DNA of 6,557 bases from Gammaproteobacteria bacterium (lineage in GTDB: Bacteria > Pseudomonadota > Gammaproteobacteria > Pseudomonadales > Azotimanducaceae_A): the NCBI GenBank assembly GCA_026713405.1, contig JAPOON010000141.1, forward strand, positions 1 through 6,557, given 5' to 3'. The notes under the pieces are model-generated. The model was not told where the DNA came from and did no database searches. It worked only from the letters and a program-made list of their open reading frames with translations. The position numbers and the translations under genes were made by a program. Shown one piece after another: positions 1 through 5,503 of this stretch (its first letter is position 1; each line of letters opens with the position of its first letter).

Positions 1-1
1 A

Positions 2-328
2 GAGATGGAGGAGTACCGCAGGCCGTTCACGGAACCCGGCGAGAGCCGCCGGCCGACACTGACCTGGCCCCGGCAGATTCCTCTGGACGGCGAGCCGGCG
101 GATGTGGTCGCCATTGCCCAGGACTACGCGGACTGGCTATCGGAGTGCGATGTTCCGAAACTCTTCGTCAATGCCGAGCCGGGCGCGCTGATCACGGGGG
201 CGGTACGCGAATACTGCCGCGGCTGGCCGAACCAGACCGAGGTGACGGTGCAGGGCAGCCATTTCATCCAGGAAGATTCCCCCGAGGAAATCGGCGAAGC
301 CATCAGGAGCTGGCTGCCGACGCTGTAG
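2..328 (+). CDS. Haloalkane dehalogenase, C-terminal part (5' truncated by window edge)
   Basis: An alpha/beta-hydrolase that would hydrolyse carbon-halogen bonds of haloalkanes to an alcohol plus halide in the cytoplasm. Only the last ~108 codons are present; the frame is open to the left edge, so the Met codon at position 5 is internal. The fragment holds the family's C-terminal block: a WPRQIP segment, then GEPADV, the strand [11 protein letters not shown], and PNQTEV followed by GSHFIQED. The His of that last motif (residue 86 counted from the Met at position 5) is the catalytic base of the triad. These match the LinB/DhaA-like (HLD-II) subfamily as I recall it. The nucleophilic Asp and the halide-binding residues lie upstream and cannot be checked. 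Family members are ~300 aa, so about 190 residues are missing. The gene ends in TAG and overlaps the tail of the convergent permease. Substrate range cannot be inferred. Confidence 0.88.
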   Translation, partial: EMEEYRRPFTEPGESRRPTLTWPRQIPLDGEPADVVAIAQDYADWLSECDVPKLFVNAEPGALITGAVREYCRGWPNQTEVTVQGSHFIQEDSPEEIGEAIRSWLPTL

Positions 329-1184
329 TGCCGGCCCGGGCCACGAACAGGCCGGCCACGATGATCGCAAGGCCGGCCACGGACGTGGCGTGAATCGCCT
401 CGCCGAGCACCGTTCCGATCAGCACGAAGGAAAGGAAAGGCGAGAGAAAGATCAACTGACCCAGCCGCCCGGCGTTGGCGGTCAGCTTGAGTGCCCGCTG
501 CCAGACCAGGAAGGCGATACCCATCTCGATCAGGCCGACCCACAGGCCGTAGAGCCCGGTTTCCGGCGTCAGGGGCGGCAGCCCGGGCCCCAGCAGGCAC
601 ACCGCTGCGACGAACAGCGACCCGAAGGTGAAGCTCCAGGCCATCAGGCCCACGGGGTCGATCTCGAGGCGGGTGTTCATCAGCCAGTAGCCTGCCCAGA
701 TCAGCGTGCTGGCGAGTGCGAGTGCCACGCCCGTCCAGTCCAGGCTTGGCGGCGCGTCGAACCTTCCCTGGGAAAGCAGGATCACGACGCCGGCGTAGCC
801 GAGCAGAATGCCCGCCAGCGTTCTCGGCATCAGCCGCTGTCCGAGTATGGGCCTGGCGAGGATGGCCAGGGTGATGGCCCAGGTGTAGTTCAGGGGTTGC
901 GCAATCTGTGCGGGCAGGCGGTCGTAGGCTTCGAACAGCACGAGGTAGTAGGCCGCCGGATTCATCGCCCCGGCCAGGGCCGCGATACCGATGGACTTCG
1001 CAGGCAGGCGGTACCTGGAGCCTGGCAGGGCCGCGCACCAGAACACCAGCGTGGAAACGAGGGTGCCGAGCAGCAGGAGCTGTACCGGTTCCACCAGGCG
1101 CAGGCCGAGCTTGAACCCGGTGGCGACCGTGGACCAGCAGGCCACGGCGACTAGCCCCAGCAACAAAGCGCGCCGTTCGTTCAC
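303..1184 (-). CDS. DMT-superfamily (EamA-type) transporter
   Basis: A predicted inner-membrane permease of 293 aa, the usual size for the drug/metabolite transporter superfamily. About ten hydrophobic segments can be read, roughly at residues 6-27, 34-55, 66-88, 92-112, 122-138, 150-170, 180-199, 211-233, 242-262 and 266-285. These fit the family's two tandem five-helix EamA repeats. The first helix carries a W-S-T-V motif typical of the family start, and the second repeat ends with the P-F-L-S ... G-E pattern before the last helix. The start is GTG at 1184, preceded by an AGGCG that sits very close to it; there is no in-frame ATG upstream that looks better. The substrate cannot be predicted: relatives export amino acids, metabolites or drugs. 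The 3' end overlaps the convergent dehalogenase by 26 bp, and the gene is divergent from the Nudix gene. Confidence 0.9.
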   Translation of the reverse strand: MNERRALLLGLVAVACWSTVATGFKLGLRLVEPVQLLLLGTLVSTLVFWCAALPGSRYRLPAKSIGIAALAGAMNPAAYYLVLFEAYDRLPAQIAQPLNYTWAITLAILARPILGQRLMPRTLAGILLGYAGVVILLSQGRFDAPPSLDWTGVALALASTLIWAGYWLMNTRLEIDPVGLMAWSFTFGSLFVAAVCLLGPGLPPLTPETGLYGLWVGLIEMGIAFLVWQRALKLTANAGRLGQLIFLSPFLSFVLIGTVLGEAIHATSVAGLAIIVAGLFVARAGTTASAASS

Positions 1185-1398
1185 CGCCTGGGTTATGGGA
1201 TGCTCCTGCGTTCCGGCACTTTATCTTACCGGTCTTTGCCGAGCCTGGCCGTCGGCAGGCGCGCGGCCAGCGCGTTTTGTCCCTGGAACAACCTTCGCAG
1301 ACAGGAATGCAGCCAAGCACAAGCCAATAAAATTCGTGAACTGGATGAGCGGCCTGGTGCAATATGCGGGCGAGTGTTCGAGCCCGTATGCTGAAAAG

Positions 1399-2058
1399 AT
1401 GCAATGCGATGAACAGTTGAGGCGGCGCATCACCGCCAATCTTGCGGAATTCGATGTTGTCGAAAACAAGGTGGACGATGCGCACCATGCGGCGGTTGCG
1501 CTCTGCGTGACCGATCTTTCCGACGGGCCGGAACTGCCCGGCATCGAGCGGCACGAGTTCCAGGCGTCGGAGGCGGGCCTGATTCTCACGCGCAGGTCTG
1601 CGAAGCTGCAGGATCACCCCGGCCAGTGGGCGTTGCCCGGCGGGCGCCTGGACCCGGGCGAGACGCCGGTGCAGACCGCGCTCCGGGAAATGCGCGAGGA
1701 AATCGGCCTTGCGCTTCCCCCTGAGCGGGTTCTCGGTCTGCTGGACGACTTCGTCACGCGCTCTGGCTTCGTCATGACGCCGGTGGTGGTCTGGGGCGGT
1801 GCAGATGTCGAGCTGAAACCGAACCCGGAAGAGGTGGCTTCCGTGCACCGCATTCCGTTGCGGGAGTTCCTGCGCCCCGATGCGCCGATACTGAAGCCCG
1901 TGGCAGACAGCGAACATCCCATGTTGCGCATGCCGGTGGGCTCCACCTCGATTGCCGCCCCGACGGCGGCACTGCTCTACCAGTTTCGCGAGGCTTGCCT
2001 GCTGGGGCGGGACACGCGGGTCGCTCACTTCGAGCAGCCGGCTTTTGCCTGGCGGTGA
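1399..2058 (+). CDS. Nudix hydrolase, probable CoA pyrophosphatase type
   Basis: A 219-aa Nudix enzyme. The Nudix box is perfect at residues 82-104: G82, five residues, E88, seven residues, R96-E97, E100-E101, G103, so the metal-binding helix is intact. Just before it, [20 protein letters not shown] resembles the signature preceding the box in NudL/NUDT7-like coenzyme A diphosphatases, which cleave CoA to 4'-phosphopantetheine and 3',5'-ADP. I therefore favour that activity, though other nucleoside-diphosphate-X substrates are possible. The C-terminus ends naturally with an [10 protein letters not shown] tail. The frame is open well upstream. I chose ATG 1399 because the protein then begins at the conserved-looking LRRRITANL segment; ATG 1345 is the alternative (237 aa). 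Neither has a strong ribosome-binding site. A -10-like TAAAAT at 1328-1333 lacks a good -35, but would favour the later start. Confidence 0.88.
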   Translation: MQCDEQLRRRITANLAEFDVVENKVDDAHHAAVALCVTDLSDGPELPGIERHEFQASEAGLILTRRSAKLQDHPGQWALPGGRLDPGETPVQTALREMREEIGLALPPERVLGLLDDFVTRSGFVMTPVVVWGGADVELKPNPEEVASVHRIPLREFLRPDAPILKPVADSEHPMLRMPVGSTSIAAPTAALLYQFREACLLGRDTRVAHFEQPAFAWR

Positions 2059-2150
2059 TCGGTGCCGAGAGCCGTGCGGCGAATACGGCGCCGAAACGAT
2101 TGACCTGCCTGGTGCGGGCGGTGCCGGCAGGCGAGCCTGCACGCAGGGCA

Positions 2151-2201
2151 TGTTCTAGCTCAGATACGTTTGGCACGTTACAGCCCTGAGTGGCTAGAAC
2201 A
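2151..2201. repeat. Imperfect inverted repeat, 13-bp arms with a 3-nt bulge
   Basis: The left arm TGTTCTAGCTCAG (2151-2163) pairs with CTGAG (2186-2190) plus CTAGAACA (2194-2201), leaving TGG unpaired at 2191-2193. The 22-nt loop contains two ACGT tetramers (2166-2169 and 2175-2178) that can extend the fold with a TTGGC apical loop. There is no T-tract on either side, so it is not a standard intrinsic terminator. It sits 92 nt after the Nudix stop and 114 nt before the peroxiredoxin start. It could be an operator with two distant half sites, a 3' RNA stability element, or part of a 5' leader. Confidence 0.75.
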
Positions 2202-2220
2202 ACGCCGTGGACGGTACAGG

Positions 2221-2260
2221 GCATTGACCCGTAACCGGGCAATGCGCAAACTTGCGCGTT
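2221..2260. promoter_or_regulatory. Overlapping hairpin and dyad upstream of peroxiredoxin
   Basis: GCATTG (2221-2226) and CCCG (2228-2231) pair with CGGG (2236-2239) and CAATGC (2240-2245), giving ten base pairs with one bulged A and a TAAC loop. The right arm of this hairpin is shared with a second dyad, 2241-2260. Its core is GCGCAA-AC-TTGCGC, and it extends by AA/TT pairs across one T:G position. The two cannot form fully at once in RNA; in DNA the second dyad looks like a protein-binding palindrome. It lies 56-95 nt before the start codon and overlaps the possible TTGACC promoter. A regulatory role is inference from position. Confidence 0.5.
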
Positions 2261-2304
2261 CGACACCCCGTCGACCAATCACAGACCGCTACTCGAGCAA
2301 CACG

Positions 2305-2313
2305 AAGGAAGGA
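2305..2313 (+). promoter_or_regulatory. Strong double ribosome-binding site of the peroxiredoxin gene
   Basis: AAGGAAGGA offers two Shine-Dalgarno cores before ATG 2316: AAGGA with 6 nt of spacing and the following GGA with 2 nt. It is by far the best ribosome-binding site in the window, fixes the start codon, and suggests high expression. Confidence 0.85.
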
Positions 2314-2315
2314 CT

Positions 2316-2795
2316 ATGGCCATTCAAGAAGGCGCGAAGCTACCCGATGCCACCATGCACATCATCAAGGACGGGCGCCCGACGCCCGTGAGTACAGACG
2401 ACCTGTTCGCCGGCAGAAAGGTCGTGCTGTTTGCCGTACCCGGCGCCTACACCCCCACCTGTTCCAACGATCATCTGCCGGGCTATGTGGTCAACGCCGA
2501 TGCGATCAAGGCGAAAGGCGTCGACAGCATCGTCTGCATGGCTGTCAACGATGCGTTCGTCATGGACTGCTGGGGCAAGGACAAGAACGCCGAGGAACTG
2601 CTCATGGTGGGCGACGGCAACGGCGACTTCACCAAGGCGCTGGGCCTGGAACTGGACGGTTCCGGTTTCGGCCTGGGTCAGCGTTCCCAGCGATTCGCGA
2701 TGATCGTCGATGACGGCACCGTCACGAAGCTCGCGGTCGAGGAGGGCGGCAGGCTGGATGTGAGCAAGGCCGAATCGATCCTGGCGGACCTGTAA
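2316..2795 (+). CDS. Peroxiredoxin, PrxII/Prx5 (AHP1-like) family
   Basis: A 159-aa cytosolic thiol peroxidase that reduces hydrogen peroxide and organic hydroperoxides, in this family usually recycled by glutaredoxin/glutathione or thioredoxin. The thioredoxin-fold active-site block PGAYTPTCSNDHLPGY places the peroxidatic Cys at C49, with the conserved Thr three residues earlier at T46. The later RSQRFAMIVDDG contains R126, the Arg expected to complete the active site. C74, in the segment IVCMAVNDAFVM, is the position that is also Cys in many PrxII proteins. A third Cys, C85, lies beside the family's conserved Trp. Length and both ends are normal for the family, and there is no signal peptide. 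It stands alone, with the Nudix gene upstream on the same strand but 257 bp away. A strong ribosome-binding site and structured upstream DNA suggest its own, possibly inducible, control. No OxyR gene or clear OxyR site is visible. Confidence 0.95.
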   Translation: MAIQEGAKLPDATMHIIKDGRPTPVSTDDLFAGRKVVLFAVPGAYTPTCSNDHLPGYVVNADAIKAKGVDSIVCMAVNDAFVMDCWGKDKNAEELLMVGDGNGDFTKALGLELDGSGFGLGQRSQRFAMIVDDGTVTKLAVEEGGRLDVSKAESILADL

Positions 2796-2808
2796 GGCCT
2801 GCTGCCAA

Positions 2809-2862
2809 GCCCGAACCGGGCCGTGAATCGGGTCGTTGCCCGCTCTTTCCCGGGATTCGGGC
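2809..2862. terminator. Large hairpin between convergent peroxiredoxin and lipoprotein genes
   Basis: GCCCGAACCGGG (2809-2820) pairs perfectly with CCCGG (2849-2853) and TTCGGGC (2856-2862), giving 12 bp with a GA bulge. Inside the loop, CGGGT (2829-2833) pairs with GCCCG (2838-2842) around a CGTT loop. It begins 14 nt after the peroxiredoxin stop and ends 46 nt before the stop of the convergent lipoprotein gene. The fold can therefore serve both transcripts as an end-protecting or terminating structure. No T-run follows on either strand, so classical intrinsic termination is doubtful. Confidence 0.55.
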
Positions 2863-2907
2863 GTTGGTCCTTCCGCCGCAGCGCACCGGTCGGTGGGGCG
2901 AAAACTT

Positions 2908-3090
2908 CTAGTCCGGTTCGTCTGGTGGGCGCGGCGGTTCCACGCCCTGGGCGCAGTCCCAGGCCTCGTCGTCGGGGCGACACACCCATTCCGGGTCGCC
3001 TGCTCCGGCGAGAACGCCGTCTGCCGGCGCCCTGGAACCACAGGCCCCAAGAGCCAGAACGACGACAATTGACCAGCAGGCGAATCTCAT
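2908..3090 (-). CDS. Small lipoprotein with doubled W-x-C motif, function unknown
   Basis: A 60-aa product with a type II signal peptide: Met-Arg, a hydrophobic stretch (residues 3-14, FACWSIVVVLAL) and a lipobox L-G-A-C with the lipidated Cys at C17. Residue +2 is Gly, which would permit sorting to the outer membrane. The mature part is only ~44 residues. It has no recognisable domain but contains W35-x-C37 and W44-x-C46, nine residues apart, followed by an acidic, proline-rich end (EPPRPPDEPD). The two Cys could form a disulfide in the periplasm. ATG 3090 is chosen because it puts a basic residue directly before the hydrophobic core; the frame is open upstream (next ATG at 3147) without a ribosome-binding site at either. 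A perfect TTGACA lies at 3128-3123 on this strand. I do not recognise the family, but the signal peptide makes a real gene likely. Confidence 0.7.
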   Translation of the reverse strand: MRFACWSIVVVLALGACGSRAPADGVLAGAGDPEWVCRPDDEAWDCAQGVEPPRPPDEPD

Positions 3091-3099
3091 GGCCCGGGG

Positions 3100-3128
3100 A
3101 CTTTGCCTGTTGCCCGCATGGCTGTCAA
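3100..3128 (-). promoter_or_regulatory. Possible promoter of the small lipoprotein gene
   Basis: On the minus strand a perfect -35 hexamer TTGACA (3128 down to 3123) is followed after 17 nt by CAAAGT (3105 down to 3100), which matches only three of six -10 positions. Transcription would start a few bases before ATG 3090, implying an almost leaderless message. The weak -10 keeps this tentative. Confidence 0.25.
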
Positions 3129-3340
3129 AGCGACGCGTAAACGTCATGAAATGATCACACGTATTGGCCGTGATGCCATTGAACCGAATGCCCTCTTTGG
3201 TCATCATACGCGCGCCCGGTCCTTGAGGCCGGCGGAACAGGGTGGTCGAATCAACCAGGTTCGCGCCCGCTGGCCGCTGTCTCCTCGGGCCGAGGCAACG
3301 CTCCGTTAGGGATAGAGCACCGATTGGGCAGACGGTCACC

Positions 3341-3937
3341 ATGATCGCCACGGTAGATTGTTACGAACGCGTACCGCGCATACTGCGGTTGGACGTTGCC
3401 GGCCGGCCGGTGGACTGGGTCAGCTGGCAGGAAACCGTATGCCTGTACGCCCGGGAAATCGTGGTCTGGACGCTGGGCGACCCGGTGCTGCGCATTCGCG
3501 GCGGCCACTCCCGTTTCGACGGAAGCCCCAGCGCCATGGACCTGCACGGCATTGTCGCCTGCAACGGCCATGTGCAATCGCCCTCGAACAGCGTCCCGCC
3601 CCTGACCAACCAGGCGCTGTTCGGCCGCGACCGCAATACCTGCCTGTACTGCGCAAAGCGCCTTTCCGACAGCGAACTGACGCGTGACCATGTGGTCCCC
3701 ACCTCCCGGGGCGGAAACGACACATGGGACAACTGCGTGGCCGCCTGCCGGCGCTGCAACCACCACAAGGGCAACCGGTTGCTGCACGAGTGCGGCATGC
3801 AGTTGCTGGCGTTGCCCTATGTGCCGAACTTCTCCGAGTACCTCGCGCTGATCAACAGCGGCCGGATTCTGGGCGACCAGATGGATTTCCTGCGCAGGAA
3901 CTTCGGGGCAAACAGCCGCCTGCTGCACCAGGCATAA
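3341..3937 (+). CDS. HNH endonuclease family protein
   Basis: A 198-aa protein with a complete HNH core in its second half. C101-x-x-C104 (CLYC) and C136-x-x-C139 (CRRC) form the structural zinc site. R115-D116-H117 in LTRDHVVP supplies the first catalytic His, W129-D130-N131 the central Asn, and N140-H141-H142-K143 the final HNHK-like part. The N-terminal ~85 residues (ILRLDVAGRPVDWVSW ... GGHSRFDG) form a conserved non-HNH region, and the C-terminal ~50 include LALPYVPN and ILGDQMDFL. I recognise this arrangement as a widespread proteobacterial chromosomal family, usually annotated only as HNH endonuclease. No methylase, specificity subunit or toxin-antitoxin partner is next to it, so a restriction role is not supported. 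ATG 3341 has no good ribosome-binding site. The frame is open to 3242, but the alignable part starts just after 3341. Confidence 0.9.
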   Translation: MIATVDCYERVPRILRLDVAGRPVDWVSWQETVCLYAREIVVWTLGDPVLRIRGGHSRFDGSPSAMDLHGIVACNGHVQSPSNSVPPLTNQALFGRDRNTCLYCAKRLSDSELTRDHVVPTSRGGNDTWDNCVAACRRCNHHKGNRLLHECGMQLLALPYVPNFSEYLALINSGRILGDQMDFLRRNFGANSRLLHQA

Positions 3938-3940
3938 GGC

Positions 3941-3965
3941 GACCCCGCGGGTCCTGACTGTTCAG
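3941..3965. repeat. Two small tandem hairpins after the HNH gene
   Basis: GACCC-CGC-GGGTC (3941-3953) is followed directly by CTGA-CTGT-TCAG (3954-3965). They start 3 nt after the HNH stop codon. Each is weak alone, but together with the T-tract hairpin just downstream they make a structured 3' end for the HNH transcript. Confidence 0.4.
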
Positions 3966-3968
3966 GCT

Positions 3969-3989
3969 CCGGCGGCAACCGGTTTTTTT
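3969..3989 (+). terminator. Candidate intrinsic terminator of the HNH gene
   Basis: CCGG (3969-3972) pairs with CCGG (3979-3982) around CGGCAA and runs straight into seven T residues (3983-3989), the longest T-run in this spacer. The 4-bp stem is short for an efficient terminator, but the position, 31 nt after the stop codon and between convergent genes, is right. Confidence 0.45.
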
Positions 3990-4005
3990 CGTTGGCAGCG
4001 TTGTC

Positions 4006-4019
4006 GGGCTCTGCAGCCC
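4006..4019 (-). terminator. Hairpin immediately after cysS stop
   Basis: GGGCT-CTGC-AGCCC forms a 5-bp stem-loop that begins 4 nt beyond the cysS stop codon on the minus strand. No T-run follows in the direction of cysS transcription, so it may protect the 3' end or act with Rho rather than terminate on its own. Confidence 0.3.
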
Positions 4020-4023
4020 TGAT

Positions 4024-5436
4024 TCAACTTCTGGTCACTCGCTTCCAGAGCGTGCCTTCGCGTGTGTCTTCCAGTTCGATGCCCTCTCTGGCCAGTTCGT
4101 CCCGGATACGGTCTGCCGCGGCGAAGTCGCGGGTGCGGCGGGCGGCGCTACGTTGATCGATCAGTTGCGCGATAGCTTCCGCGGACAGGGCGGCGCTTGC
4201 GGTTGAACCCTGAAACCAGGCATCCGGCGTGTTTTCCAGAAGCCCGAGCAACCAGCCGCCGGCGAGCAGGCTGCGGCGCAGGCGCGTGATTTCCGCCTCG
4301 TCGGATGCCTTGTTCAGTTCCGCCGCGATACCGTGCATGGCGGCGAGTGCCTCGGGCGTGTTGAGATCGTCGAAGAGAGCGAGGAGTACCGGTTGGGGGA
4401 AGTCGGCCGCCGCGCCGCGGCGATAAGCCGAGGCCACCTCGCTTTCCGGGGCGCTGCTGCCGCGCAAGGCCTGATACAAGGCATCGAGACTGCGACGGGC
4501 CTGTTCGAGCAGCGTATCGGACCAGGCGAGCGGCGAGCGGTACTGGCCGGAGAGCAGTGCGTAGCGAAGCGTCTCCCCGGCATGGCGTTCGCGCAGGGCG
4601 TGAATGGTGACGATATTGCCGAGCGACTTCGACATCTTCTCGTCGCCCATGGTCAACATGCCGTTGTGCAGCCAGTAGCGCACGTAGTCTGTGCTGTCGT
4701 TGGCCGAACGGCTCTGGGCGGACTCGTTCTCGTGGTGCGGAAATGTCAGATCCGCCCCGCCGCCGTGTATATCGATGCTGGTGCCGAGGTGTTTGCGGAT
4801 CAGCGCCGAGCACTCGATGTGCCAGCCGGGGCGGCCCCGGCCCCAGGCGCTGTCCCAGCCCGGCAGTTCGGAGGTGGAGGGTTTCCAGAGCACGAAGTCT
4901 TTCGGGTCCCGCTTGTACGGGGCGACTTCCACGCGGGCGCCGTCCAGCATGTCCTCCAGGGAACGTCCCGACAGGCTGCCGTAGCCGGGGTCCGCGGGGA
5001 CGTGAAACAGCACGTGCCCCTCGGCTGCATAGGCGAACCCCTTTTCGATCAGTTCGCCGATCATCTCGACGATCTCGGCGATGTGCTCCGTGGCGCGGGG
5101 CTGCAGGCCGGTCCGGAGCACGCCAAGGGCGTCGATGTCCTGGTTGTAGGAGCGGGTGAACCGGTCCGCGAGCGCCTGGATCGGTTCGCCGTTGGCGAGC
5201 GCCTGCCGGTTTATCTTGTCGTCTACATCGGTGACGTTGCAGGCGTAGACGACTTTCGGGTAAAGCACTTCGAGTACCCGGTAGAGCACATCGAAGACGA
5301 CGGCCGGACGGCCGTTGCCGATGTGTACATGACCGTAGACCGTCGGCCCGCAGACATACATGGTGATGCGTTCCGGGTCGATGGGCCGGAAGGCCTCCTT
5401 GCGGCCGGAAAGCGTGTTGTGCAGTGTCAGTTCCAC
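4024..5436 (-). CDS. cysS: Cysteinyl-tRNA synthetase
   Basis: A class I aminoacyl-tRNA synthetase of 470 aa that activates cysteine with ATP and loads it onto tRNA-Cys in the cytoplasm. The ATP-binding HIGH motif appears in its HIGN form, H38-I-G-N41, followed by GRP. The second signature is intact as K267-M-S-K-S271, preceded by GDE. The zinc ligands that discriminate cysteine are all present: C29 (in YVCGPTVYG), C209 (WHIECS), H234 and E238 (FPHHENE). The C-terminal helical anticodon-binding part ends with the usual RTRDFAAADRIRDEL segment and a TLWKR tail. Length is typical. The start is GTG at 5436, with an AGGA about 10 nt upstream; no better in-frame ATG is visible. hisI lies 67 bp upstream on the same strand, so the two may be co-transcribed. 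The gene converges with the HNH gene. Confidence 0.98.
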   Translation of the reverse strand: MELTLHNTLSGRKEAFRPIDPERITMYVCGPTVYGHVHIGNGRPAVVFDVLYRVLEVLYPKVVYACNVTDVDDKINRQALANGEPIQALADRFTRSYNQDIDALGVLRTGLQPRATEHIAEIVEMIGELIEKGFAYAAEGHVLFHVPADPGYGSLSGRSLEDMLDGARVEVAPYKRDPKDFVLWKPSTSELPGWDSAWGRGRPGWHIECSALIRKHLGTSIDIHGGGADLTFPHHENESAQSRSANDSTDYVRYWLHNGMLTMGDEKMSKSLGNIVTIHALRERHAGETLRYALLSGQYRSPLAWSDTLLEQARRSLDALYQALRGSSAPESEVASAYRRGAAADFPQPVLLALFDDLNTPEALAAMHGIAAELNKASDEAEITRLRRSLLAGGWLLGLLENTPDAWFQGSTASAALSAEAIAQLIDQRSAARRTRDFAAADRIRDELAREGIELEDTREGTLWKRVTRS

Positions 5437-5503
5437 TTTGAATGGTTCCTGTGGCCGGATTCCTGCAATGACGGCCCGGGACTGTCCTCCGGGCCGTGAC
5501 CCA

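Larger units (their letters stand above)
2059..2315. other. Structured intergenic region between Nudix gene and peroxiredoxin gene
   Basis: No convincing coding sequence lies in these 257 bases. They contain a GC-rich stretch with short dyads (for example GCAGGC-GA-GCCTGC at 2127-2140), a large inverted repeat (2151-2201), a compact hairpin (2221-2245) overlapping a second dyad (2241-2260), and a double Shine-Dalgarno before the peroxiredoxin. A TTGACC at 2224-2229 could be a -35 box, but the matching -10 (CAAACT, 2247-2252) is poor. The region presumably carries the end of the Nudix transcript and the control region of the peroxiredoxin gene. Confidence 0.6.

Noticed and set aside
2127..2140. 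Dyad GCAGGC-GA-GCCTGC after the Nudix gene
   Set aside because: Six-base GC-rich dyads are expected by chance at this density. The arms also compete with CCTGCC at 2104-2109, and no T-run follows.
124..2151. A very long open frame (675 codons) on the minus strand
   Set aside because: It runs antisense to the dehalogenase and the Nudix gene and out of frame with the permease. The translation is Arg/Pro/His-rich with no recognisable domain: a high-GC shadow frame.
2085..2315. OxyR-type binding site before the peroxiredoxin gene
   Set aside because: The ATAG-N7-CTAT spacing pattern is not present; the CTAG-containing repeat does not match it.
3103..3309. Small plus-strand open frame upstream of the HNH gene
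   Set aside because: It has no ribosome-binding site or hydrophobic or domain signal, and its Arg-rich product is typical of non-coding high-GC DNA. The 3091-3340 gap otherwise shows only promoter-like fragments.
4333..5499. A 388-codon open frame on the plus strand
   Set aside because: It is the antisense of cysS, whose protein is unmistakable. Its product has no family features.
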